Source: Cyclobacterium xiamenense (lineage in GTDB: Bacteria; Bacteroidota; Bacteroidia; Cytophagales; Cyclobacteriaceae). From it: a stretch of DNA of 64,000 bases. The stretch spans positions 62,001 to 126,000 of the forward strand of contig NZ_WIOK01000015.1 in assembly GCF_009467825.1 (NCBI RefSeq). Reading direction: 5' to 3'. Of this stretch, positions 24,393-32,309 are shown one piece after another; position 1 is the first letter of the stretch, and each line of letters opens with the position of its first letter. Both the position numbers and the translations under genes were made by a program. The notes under the pieces are model-generated. The model was not told where the DNA came from. It worked only from the letters and a program-made list of their open reading frames with translations, and made no database searches.

Positions 24393-25826
24393 ATGAAGTA
24401 TGAACGAGCACTTGTCTGGCTGAGAAACGACTTGAGGTGGGAAGACAACCTCACATTGAAAAAAGCAACGGAACTTGCAGAAAGCATGTTTCCGGTTTAC
24501 TGCCTGGATGCCCGACAGTTTGGGCCGGGTGATTTTGGACTAAAGAAAACCGGGCCTCACCGGGCCCGTTTCCTTCTGGAAACCCTCCGGGACTTGCAGC
24601 AACAAATCGCTGCGAAAGGAGGAAAACTACTACTTATCCAAGGCCATCCGGAAAAGGAAATTCCCGGCCTCGCCAAAACCCTGGGAGCCGGGGTGATTTG
24701 TTTTTCCCAGGAGGTCACTCCCGAGGAGGTCGGTGTGGAACAAGCCCTGGAAAAAGCTGCCTGGCAGTTGGGAATTGCCACCGAAAGCTTTTGGCAATCT
24801 ACCCTTTTTCACGTTGACGACCTACCATTTCCAGTGACGCAACTCCCGGAAGTATTCACCCGCTTTCGAAAAGAATGCGAAAAATTGGTACAGGTTCGCC
24901 CGCTGGAAACCATTTCCGATCCGGTTCATTTCGCTCCCTTTCCGGAAAATTCAAGCGAAGGGTTTCCCGATTTAGAAGGGTTGGGTTATGCCCCAGCTGT
25001 TCTGGAATCTGCAGGAGACATGATTTTCCGGGGAGGCGCTACCGCTGCCAGGGAACGAATACACCACTACCTCTGGGAAACGGATGCACTGGCTGACTAT
25101 AAAAACACCCGCAACGGCTTGCTTGGGCCGGATTATTCCAGCAAGTTGTCTCCCTGGCTAGCCCTGGGTGCGGTTTCTCCCCGGCAAGTTTACTGGGAAA
25201 TCAAACGCTATGAAACCGAACGGACCAAGAACCAATCTACCTACTGGCTGATTTTCGAACTGATCTGGAGGGATTTTTTCCGGTTCATTGCTAAAAAACA
25301 CGGATCCAGAATTTTCCAGCTAGCTGGGATTCGCAACAACGCGGGGTATTGGAAGGAGGATCGGGACCTATTTTTCAGCTGGACCGCAGGTGAGACGGGG
25401 ATCCCATTTATCGATGCCAACATGCGGGAATTGAACGAAACCGGCTTTATGTCCAATCGGGGCAGGCAATTGGTTGCCAGTTTTCTGGTGAATGACTTGG
25501 AAATCGATTGGCGCTGGGGAGCAGCCTATTTTGAGCAGCAACTCATCGACTACGATCCATGCAGCAACTGGGGCAATTGGATGTACATTGCCGGTGTAGG
25601 AAACGACCCAAGATCGGATCGGTATTTCAATATTTTATTGCAAGCCAAAAAATACGACCCTCGAGGGGATTACATTGGCCGCTGGATCCCGGAATTGGCT
25701 AAACTGAGCGGCTTTGACCGGCATGTGCCCTTCCATCTTTCTTCCGAAATCCTGAAAAAAAACCGATTAAAGCTCGGAACGGATTACCCCATGCCACTTG
25801 TTTCTGCTGAAAACTGGAGTGTATGA
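24393..25826 (+). CDS. Cryptochrome DASH / photolyase family protein
   Basis: A 477-residue FAD-binding protein of the cryptochrome/photolyase family. The N-terminal alpha/beta domain starts with ALVWLRNDLRWEDN, and the FAD-binding region has DYSSKLSPWLALGAVSPRQV, WLIFELIWRDFFRF, PFIDANMRELNETGFMSNRG and WRWGAAYFEQQLIDYDPCSN. The N-terminal LPEVFTRFRKE stretch and the GVGNDPR motif point to the DASH branch, which repairs cyclobutane pyrimidine dimers in single-stranded DNA and may sense blue light. It is 477 residues long, as expected, with no C-terminal extension. It ends 2 bases before the convergent stop codon of the serine hydrolase gene, so the two transcripts probably overlap. Confidence 0.93.
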   Translation: MKYERALVWLRNDLRWEDNLTLKKATELAESMFPVYCLDARQFGPGDFGLKKTGPHRARFLLETLRDLQQQIAAKGGKLLLIQGHPEKEIPGLAKTLGAGVICFSQEVTPEEVGVEQALEKAAWQLGIATESFWQSTLFHVDDLPFPVTQLPEVFTRFRKECEKLVQVRPLETISDPVHFAPFPENSSEGFPDLEGLGYAPAVLESAGDMIFRGGATAARERIHHYLWETDALADYKNTRNGLLGPDYSSKLSPWLALGAVSPRQVYWEIKRYETERTKNQSTYWLIFELIWRDFFRFIAKKHGSRIFQLAGIRNNAGYWKEDRDLFFSWTAGETGIPFIDANMRELNETGFMSNRGRQLVASFLVNDLEIDWRWGAAYFEQQLIDYDPCSNWGNWMYIAGVGNDPRSDRYFNILLQAKKYDPRGDYIGRWIPELAKLSGFDRHVPFHLSSEILKKNRLKLGTDYPMPLVSAENWSV

Positions 25827-25828
25827 GG

Positions 25829-27067
25829 CTATTTCGGCAAACTTTCCAGAACCAGTGCAACCAGCTCAGCTTTTGACGCATTCTTTATCCAACGGCTGAC
25901 GATCACCAAGTCGTGGTCCTCGTCTACGTACACCATATTGGTACCCGCGCCCAGGTGAAAGAAGGCCGATTCGGGTGCTGCGGGTATTTCCCGACGGCCC
26001 GTATTTAAAAAATAATTCATAAAGCCGTAATTATCCTGGGCGGTACCCGGCACACGGGATTTAGCCATCCAATCGGAAGAAATGAGCTGTTCGCCCTTCC
26101 ACTGCCCCTTTCGAAGGGTTAGGTAGCCAAATCGGGCCAGGTCATAGGCATTGATCATCATTCCACCACCCCAATGCGATCCTCCACTCACGGATTGCAT
26201 GATTTGCCCGTCGAGTACAACAAAGGAATTCTCGTACCCCGTCCATCGCCAGGTGGGACTCGCACCGATTTTATCCATCACGCGTTCCCTCAGCACGACG
26301 GGAAGCGGCTTTCGCCACACGTTCATCGCTGCCAGGGCAAGCACATTCACCCGGGTATCGTTGTACGTAAATACCGTTCCCGGCTCGTTCCGTTCCCGGC
26401 CCAGCCAGGTTTCACTAGCACCCCGGGGTCGGTCGGCCCAATCGGGCTTTCCCCATAAAGTACCTTCCCAGTCCGACGTTTGCCGAAGCAGGTGCTCCCA
26501 GGTGATCTTTCGGTTGTGGATACCAGAAAACAGGTCAATAACGTCTTCTTCATTTAGATGCGCTGCTTTGTCTCGGTGGGCCAAATCCGGATTGTAGGGG
26601 ATAATGGGCGCCATGTACGGATGGACCAAATCTTTTTCATTGGCGATCAACCCTTGATCCACCGCTAACCCTACCACGGTGGACAAAAAACTCTTAGCCA
26701 CACTAAATGTCAGGTCTACCCGCTCGGGTTCTCCCCACTTGCCAATTACGTATCCCTTGTAAATAATCAAGCCGGTAGCAGGGCCCCTGAACTTCATGGG
26801 GCCGATAGGATATCCAAAAGGCTCCCTGCCAAACCCACTGAGGTAGTGGGCTATTTTTAAATTGGGATCTGCATCACTTTCCTCTCGGATGGCGAGGGCT
26901 ATGGCTTCCTGAAGCCGTGCGCCCTGCACGCCAAGCGCTTCGGGGTTCCTTTCCTCCCAATGTCCCTTTTCGGGGAAAAAATCCTGCCCTTGTACCCAGC
27001 CTGGCAGCAAAACGGCCGCTACCAGCAGGCAACTAATTAGAGAATGGCGTAAAATCATGTCGTTCAT
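25829..27067 (-). CDS. Exported serine hydrolase, beta-lactamase family (NylB/esterase-like)
   Basis: A 412-residue secreted protein with a signal peptide of about 27 residues (ending WVQGQ). The active-site SxxK is S122-V-A-K125 in FSVAKSFLS. A later FTYNDTRVNVLAL carries the Tyr equivalent, and LGAGTNMVYVDEDHDLVIVSRW forms the C-terminal strand. The layout resembles 6-aminohexanoate-dimer hydrolase and related carboxylesterases more than true beta-lactamases. The substrate is unknown. It lies 6 bases after tag on the same strand, so the two may be co-transcribed. The ATG at 27067 was taken; the ATG at 27058 is an equally plausible start. Confidence 0.85.
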   Translation of the reverse strand: MNDMILRHSLISCLLVAAVLLPGWVQGQDFFPEKGHWEERNPEALGVQGARLQEAIALAIREESDADPNLKIAHYLSGFGREPFGYPIGPMKFRGPATGLIIYKGYVIGKWGEPERVDLTFSVAKSFLSTVVGLAVDQGLIANEKDLVHPYMAPIIPYNPDLAHRDKAAHLNEEDVIDLFSGIHNRKITWEHLLRQTSDWEGTLWGKPDWADRPRGASETWLGRERNEPGTVFTYNDTRVNVLALAAMNVWRKPLPVVLRERVMDKIGASPTWRWTGYENSFVVLDGQIMQSVSGGSHWGGGMMINAYDLARFGYLTLRKGQWKGEQLISSDWMAKSRVPGTAQDNYGFMNYFLNTGRREIPAAPESAFFHLGAGTNMVYVDEDHDLVIVSRWIKNASKAELVALVLESLPK

Positions 27068-27073
27068 GGTATA

Positions 27074-27676
27074 TCAACGGGTCAATCTTTTGACTTCCTG
27101 GTGCCGAAAACATTGCACGAGGTGGTCGTTTACGATTCCGGTAGCCTGCAAATGCGAATAAACGATCGTGCTACCCAGAAATTTGAATCCTTTTTGTTTC
27201 AAATCACGGGCTATTTGGTTGGAAAGTTGGGTCGCTGCCGGAACCATGGAAAGGTCCTTCCATTCATTTTGAATAGGTTTCCCGTCCACAAAGCCCCAGA
27301 TATAATCGGTGAAGGTTCCGTAATTCAACTGCAGCTCAATTAGCTTACGGGCGTTCGTTACGGCAGCTTCTATTTTAAGACGATTTCTTACAATGGCTGG
27401 ATTGACCATGCAGCTTTCAATGTCCTTCTGACTAAATCCAGCTACTTTCTGGTAATCAAAGTCGTGAAAAACGCGGGCGTAGCCTTCTCGTTTCTTTAAA
27501 ATGGTCGCCCAACTCAGGCCAGCCTGCGCACTTTCCAGCACCAGAAACTCAAAATGTTTGCGGTCGGTATAGACCGGGACCCCCCATTCCTCGTCGTGAT
27601 ACCGGATGTACTTTTCAAATCCAAGGCACCAGGGACAACGGAAGGTGTCCGCCTGATTGGGAACTAACTCGCTCAT
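27074..27676 (-). CDS. tag: DNA-3-methyladenine glycosylase I
   Basis: A 200-residue base-excision repair glycosylase that removes 3-methyladenine from alkylated DNA. All key parts are visible: zinc ligands Cys14 and His27 (spacing 13, as in the E. coli enzyme) and His185 and Cys189 in NDHLVQC, plus the catalytic-pocket Glu48 in LESAQAGLSWATILKKREGY. The rest (FDYQKVAGFSQKDIE, NPAIVRNRLKIEAAVTNARK, GFKFLGSTIVYSHLQATG) is collinear with the family. The start ATG at 27676 follows a clear intergenic gap. It lies near a cryptochrome DASH gene, but the two are on opposite strands and are not an operon. Confidence 0.96.
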   Translation of the reverse strand: MSELVPNQADTFRCPWCLGFEKYIRYHDEEWGVPVYTDRKHFEFLVLESAQAGLSWATILKKREGYARVFHDFDYQKVAGFSQKDIESCMVNPAIVRNRLKIEAAVTNARKLIELQLNYGTFTDYIWGFVDGKPIQNEWKDLSMVPAATQLSNQIARDLKQKGFKFLGSTIVYSHLQATGIVNDHLVQCFRHQEVKRLTR

Positions 27677-27755
27677 ACCTGCTGGGTAAGTTTCTTAGAA
27701 ATATACGCAAAAACCAGGGAAAAAACGTTCCCAAAATGGGTCAAGGAGCAATTTT

Positions 27756-30281
27756 TTAATTACCGGAAAGAAAAAGTGCATTTGCCAGAATCAACTTCCC
27801 GTCTTCCCAGAAACTTCGAAAGACGGGATTGTCGGCCAGGTAAATCAACTGTCCCGCTCCTTTGGGTGCCACACCGAATACCAGCGAACGGGCCATCCCG
27901 GGTTTGATTTTATACCCGATAAACCCGGTACGGTGGCTATCGGTGCTGGCAATATAGCCGGCATTGATCCCCTGATCCATTAGCGCGTAGCGGTCAGAAC
28001 TGTTCTTTAACGTGTAAAATTTCCCCATTTTCCCATATCCCAGCGGATGGGTAGCATCCAGCTCTACCTCGAAAATGGCTCCTGCCGCATTGCCGGAAAT
28101 AGCAAGTCGCTCGCGTTCCAAATAGGGCGCCGTCTTTTCTGCCTCCTGCAACGCCGCTGCGGCACTGTCCCGTCGGGCTTTTTCTCCTTCGTCTGCATAG
28201 GTCTGAAGCATGCTCCCCTCTTTGTCTGCAAAAAGCGTTAGCGCCTGGTCCAGAGCCACCAGCCTACCGCCAGCAGCGGCCCAGTTGATCAAGGTTTCGT
28301 AAAGCTCCTCTGGATAGTTTCCGGAAGGCAGTACCAGTACATCGTATTTGCTCAGATCAGCCCTGGATAATTGATCCCGTTCCAGGACTACCACGGGATA
28401 CTCTAATTCGCTGTCCAGAAAGTGCCAGATTTCACCAAAATTCAACGAAGACACCCCTTCACCACCGACCAGTGCTATGGAGGGCTTCTGGATAACGCGC
28501 ACATAGGAAGAGCCAAAATCCTTTCCACTGTCTACAAATCCCGTTTTCGATTGCCCCAACGAGATCCGGAAAGAATTGGCCAAATCGGTAACTTTTTGGT
28601 GGAAATTGGAAATGTATTCATTTCCTCCCCGGGTGATGATCAGCGAACCGGTGGGGTAGCTGTTGCCACCCACCTCAAAGGGGTACTCGTTGTAGCGAAC
28701 GCGAATTCCTTCCTGCAGCAGGCTAGCGAGAAACTTCACGTGAACGGTAGCCTGCCATGGAGCCACATAGGCCAGCGTTTCCACATCGGGTTGATTCGGT
28801 ACGAAGTCGGGTATTACGTAGGGTTGTTCCGCATCCAGGCGACCTTCCAGCGCATAAGCATCTAGCCCATAGGCATAGGGAAGGGCCCAGGAGGTGATAT
28901 CGTAGGTGATGCTGTCATTCAATACCGGTTCGGGTTCAAATAGCACCTGGGTCAATACGGACTTGGGCTGGTAGGCATTGATAACGATGTCGTTTTCTTC
29001 CAATCTTAGGCGCTCGGTCTGACCGTTTTGATAGGAAAAACCGGTTAGGTTAGCGGATTTGCCACTAAGACCGTAGCGGATGCGATTTTTATCCAATAAG
29101 GCCAAAAAAGCTTGCGTCTTGGCCGCTGGATTACTGCCCTTGATTACAAAGCTTCTGTAGGGACCCAACGGATTGGTGCTACTCTCCGAATAGTATTCGG
29201 TAAAGGCTTGCAAAACTTGGTCCTTTAGGTCATATGTGGTCTCAATAGCTGAAATACCAGTGGTATGGTGATGAATAATCCGATCCGAAAGTGTAACGGT
29301 ATCACCGGTTGCGGTAAGTCCTCCGATTCCGGCTCTTCCGGAGCCTCCCTGCTCGATGGTCATCCCAATCGCCCCGTTGTACATGGGGTAGGTATCGCCG
29401 TAACTAGGGTAAAGTAAGTCAAAACGTTCCTTGGTAAAATAAAACCAGTCGTTTGCGTCGAAATAGCGCGCCGTATTCCGCCCGAAGCGTTCCTGGTATT
29501 CGTGCTGAAAGTCGGTCAATTGTACGTGAAGGGGCTCTGCTGCCGGGGCAAAATAATAGGGAGAATTGATTCCCTGTTCATGAAAATCCAAGTGCACCTG
29601 AGGCAGCCAGTCGTTATACAAGGCCAACCGTTGCTGCGATTCCACCTGGGTCTGCCAGGCCCAATCTCTGTTTAGGTCAAAGAGGTAATGGTTGGGGCGC
29701 CCCCCGGGCCAGGGTTCCCGGTGTTCGATGGATTGCAAATCCGGTTGCAGCACCTGATTCATTTTTTGCTGGTACCAATTGACGTACCGCTCCTGCCCGT
29801 CGGGGTTTACACAGGGGTCCAATACGACCAACACCTCATGGAGCCAGTCGCTGTATTGGGACGTATTGGGATCTACCAGGGAGAAAAGCGTCATCATGCT
29901 GGCTTCGGAGGAGACGGCCTCGTTGCCATGTACATTGTAACTCATCCAATGTACCGGAACGGAAAGCTTCGGAGATCCTTCCAGCACACCTGCTCGTTTG
30001 AGGTTATCCGTGCGGATGGTTTCCAGACGGTTTATATTTTCTTCGGAGGAAACGAAAGCTACCAGCAAGGGACGTAATTCATTGGTCTGTCCGTAGTCCA
30101 GCAGGTGTACGGTCGGACTTTCGCTGGCCACATGGCGGTAGTAGTCGATGACTTTGTGGTGCGGCGTAAATCGCTCGCCGAGTGCGTACCCCAAAAATTC
30201 AGCGGGACTTTTGACTTGTGCAAACAGGCTGGTATGTAACAGTAGCAGTAGCAGCCCGGCTAGCAGGTATAATTTCTTCAT
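27756..30281 (-). CDS. M14 family zinc metallocarboxypeptidase-like protein with C-terminal GATase-like domain
   Basis: An 841-residue exported peptidase (signal about 1-21, ending SLFAQ). The M14 domain contains HWMSYNVHGNEAVSS, with the HxxE zinc motif His-Gly-Asn-Glu, and the third ligand His in VHLDFHEQGIN. A central linker is followed by a class I glutamine-amidotransferase-like fold (residues about 600-700, with YDVLVLPSGNYPEELYETLINWAAAGGRLVAL) that lacks an obvious catalytic Cys. This long two-part layout is typical of Bacteroidota M14 peptidases of unknown substrate. It would process peptides or cell-wall-derived material outside the cytoplasm. It stands alone, 112 bases after the haem lipoprotein gene on the same strand. 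Confidence 0.88.
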   Translation of the reverse strand: MKKLYLLAGLLLLLLHTSLFAQVKSPAEFLGYALGERFTPHHKVIDYYRHVASESPTVHLLDYGQTNELRPLLVAFVSSEENINRLETIRTDNLKRAGVLEGSPKLSVPVHWMSYNVHGNEAVSSEASMMTLFSLVDPNTSQYSDWLHEVLVVLDPCVNPDGQERYVNWYQQKMNQVLQPDLQSIEHREPWPGGRPNHYLFDLNRDWAWQTQVESQQRLALYNDWLPQVHLDFHEQGINSPYYFAPAAEPLHVQLTDFQHEYQERFGRNTARYFDANDWFYFTKERFDLLYPSYGDTYPMYNGAIGMTIEQGGSGRAGIGGLTATGDTVTLSDRIIHHHTTGISAIETTYDLKDQVLQAFTEYYSESSTNPLGPYRSFVIKGSNPAAKTQAFLALLDKNRIRYGLSGKSANLTGFSYQNGQTERLRLEENDIVINAYQPKSVLTQVLFEPEPVLNDSITYDITSWALPYAYGLDAYALEGRLDAEQPYVIPDFVPNQPDVETLAYVAPWQATVHVKFLASLLQEGIRVRYNEYPFEVGGNSYPTGSLIITRGGNEYISNFHQKVTDLANSFRISLGQSKTGFVDSGKDFGSSYVRVIQKPSIALVGGEGVSSLNFGEIWHFLDSELEYPVVVLERDQLSRADLSKYDVLVLPSGNYPEELYETLINWAAAGGRLVALDQALTLFADKEGSMLQTYADEGEKARRDSAAAALQEAEKTAPYLERERLAISGNAAGAIFEVELDATHPLGYGKMGKFYTLKNSSDRYALMDQGINAGYIASTDSHRTGFIGYKIKPGMARSLVFGVAPKGAGQLIYLADNPVFRSFWEDGKLILANALFLSGN

Positions 30282-30393
30282 GGGAGGATTTTATGTAAAC
30301 ACGATGAACACCTGTGCCAACGTGGGAACAGGTTTTCGGTGCGAATATACGCAGGAACCGGTAAAAAAGAAGGAAATAGTCCGTTTGGATGGC

Positions 30394-31056
30394 TTACATC
30401 TTTTTTACTACCTCACTTTTGGGGATGGAAATGCTCCACATGCCGCGCAGGTCACCCACCTTAAAATCGACTGCTTTATCCTCTGGGTACAGGCTGGTAA
30501 TTTTTTCCAGCGTTGCCTCGTTGATTTCTTTGCCGGGTTCTCCATGGCAATTCAGGCAAAGGCCTCCCGGGATGGTAATGGCTTTGGTATACAACAGTAC
30601 CTGGCCATCTTCTACCTTCTGAATATTGGAACGGCTGTCGACATTGTTTTCCACATTGTACTGGTACGCATCTAGCAGGGTTTTTTCCAATTCGGTGGGT
30701 TTATTCTCCGGATTTCGGTTTTTTAAGGAAACCCTTCGTATTTCCACCTTGTACTTATCGGATACTTTTTTGGTGATGGGCAAAGCCTCCACCTGGCAAA
30801 AATCGATCGCTTCCGGTACGCCTTTTTCTCCGATGGCTTTTTGGAGGGAACCAATCAGTTCGCTCTGGGCATCCTGGCTAATTTCGTCTCCCCACTGCAT
30901 GGCGTACGCGATGATATCCGATTCAGAAACTTTTTTTACTTCATTTGCCTGATTCACCTGTTCCACGACATCCCGGTCGATCGTTTTGTTTTCGCTGCAG
31001 GAAAGAAGCGACAATGAAATTACGCCAAAAGAAAGAAGTGTTTTTAAATTTTTCAT
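30394..31056 (-). CDS. DUF3365 (Tll0287-like) haem-binding lipoprotein
   Basis: A 220-residue lipoprotein with lipobox LLSC after a hydrophobic segment (KTLLSFGVISLSLL). The mature protein is of the DUF3365/Tll0287-like type, a PAS-like fold with covalent haem: KNRNPENKPTELEKTLLDAY is family-typical, and the C-terminal C-L-N-C-H-G haem motif follows LYTKAITIPGGL. Related proteins act as redox or gas sensors or as electron carriers. The ATG at 31056 was preferred; the ATG at 31068 adds four residues (MIGL) and is less signal-like. It lies upstream of the M14 gene, but a 112-base gap makes an operon uncertain. Confidence 0.82.
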   Translation of the reverse strand: MKNLKTLLSFGVISLSLLSCSENKTIDRDVVEQVNQANEVKKVSESDIIAYAMQWGDEISQDAQSELIGSLQKAIGEKGVPEAIDFCQVEALPITKKVSDKYKVEIRRVSLKNRNPENKPTELEKTLLDAYQYNVENNVDSRSNIQKVEDGQVLLYTKAITIPGGLCLNCHGEPGKEINEATLEKITSLYPEDKAVDFKVGDLRGMWSISIPKSEVVKKM

Positions 31057-31232
31057 AAGACCAATCATTGATGTCCGTTAGTTAAAGATACACAGTTACC
31101 GGCAAAATTGTTCACTTGCTGATAAAAATCACGAATCCATGACCGCCGAAGCAGGGTCACAGCTTTCTGGGCTGCCGGGAGGGGATTCGTCAACAATATT
31201 GTTTAATTTTGACCTCCAAACCAAAAGGAACC

Positions 31233-32309
31233 ATGCTGGATAAACTGGAAGCCATAAAAGAACGATTTGAAGAAGTATCCCAACTGATCATTCAGCCAGA
31301 TGCCATGTCGGATATGGGGAAGTACACGAAACTTTCCAAAGAATACAAAGACCTGGAGAAAGTGGTAGCCGTGTACGAAACCTACCGCCTCACGCTGGAG
31401 AACATCCGCAGTACCAAGGCGCTTTTGGAAAAGGAAAAAGACCCGGAATTCAGAGAAATGGCGAAACTGGAGTGGGAGGAGCTAAAAGATACGAAAGAAG
31501 AACTGGAGGAAGAGCTGAAAAAAATGCTGATTCCGAAAGACCCCAACGACTCAAAAGACTGCATTCTGGAAATACGAAGCGGTACTGGTGGAGATGAAGC
31601 GGCACTTTTTGCCGGAGACCTTTTCCGCATGTACCAAAAATTCTGCGAAAAACAAAACTGGAACCTAACGATTCTCGACCTGACCTTTGGTACCTCGGGA
31701 GGCTACAAGGAAATCATCAGCTCGGTCTCCGGGGCGGATGTCTACGGCATGCTGAAGTATGAATCCGGCGTGCACCGGGTGCAACGGGTACCGGCTACCG
31801 AAACCCAGGGCAGGGTACATACCTCGGCAGCCACCGTGGCCGTACTCCCTGAAATGGAGGAAGTGGACGTTCAGATCGACATGAACGACGTTCGGAAGGA
31901 TACCTATTGCTCTTCCGGGCCCGGTGGCCAGTCGGTGAACACCACCTATTCTGCCGTGCGCCTCACCCACGAACCCACCGGGCTGGTAGTAACCTGCCAG
32001 GACCAGAAGTCCCAAATCAAAAACTTCGAGAAAGCCCTGAAGGTATTGCGGTCACGGATTTACGAAATTGAATTGGCGAAGCACAACGAAACGGTGGGTG
32101 CGCAACGAAAATCGATGGTCGGGAGTGGAGACCGTTCCGATAAAATCCGCACCTACAATTACCCCCAAAGCCGGGTGACCGATCACCGCATCAACAAGAC
32201 GGTTTACAACCTACCGGAAGTGATGGAGGGAAATATTGAGGAATTTATCAGTGCCCTGCGCTTTGCCGAAAATGCCGAGAAAATGAAAGATGGGGGCATC
32301 GAGGCCTAG
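31233..32309 (+). CDS. prfA: Peptide chain release factor 1
   Basis: A 358-residue class I release factor that recognises UAA and UAG and triggers peptide release on the ribosome. The ATG at 31233 gives the standard N-terminus [15 protein letters not shown] and follows aaaaggaacc, a plausible ribosome-binding stretch; an upstream in-frame start at 31209 adds eight unlikely residues. The anticodon-like tripeptide P-A-T occurs in [20 protein letters not shown], and the catalytic GGQ in [19 protein letters not shown]2 would have SPF instead of PAT. The stop codon overlaps the convergent T9SS cargo gene by four bases. A TAATTTTG sequence at 31204-31211 fits the -7 promoter consensus. Confidence 0.97.
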   Translation: MLDKLEAIKERFEEVSQLIIQPDAMSDMGKYTKLSKEYKDLEKVVAVYETYRLTLENIRSTKALLEKEKDPEFREMAKLEWEELKDTKEELEEELKKMLIPKDPNDSKDCILEIRSGTGGDEAALFAGDLFRMYQKFCEKQNWNLTILDLTFGTSGGYKEIISSVSGADVYGMLKYESGVHRVQRVPATETQGRVHTSAATVAVLPEMEEVDVQIDMNDVRKDTYCSSGPGGQSVNTTYSAVRLTHEPTGLVVTCQDQKSQIKNFEKALKVLRSRIYEIELAKHNETVGAQRKSMVGSGDRSDKIRTYNYPQSRVTDHRINKTVYNLPEVMEGNIEEFISALRFAENAEKMKDGGIEA

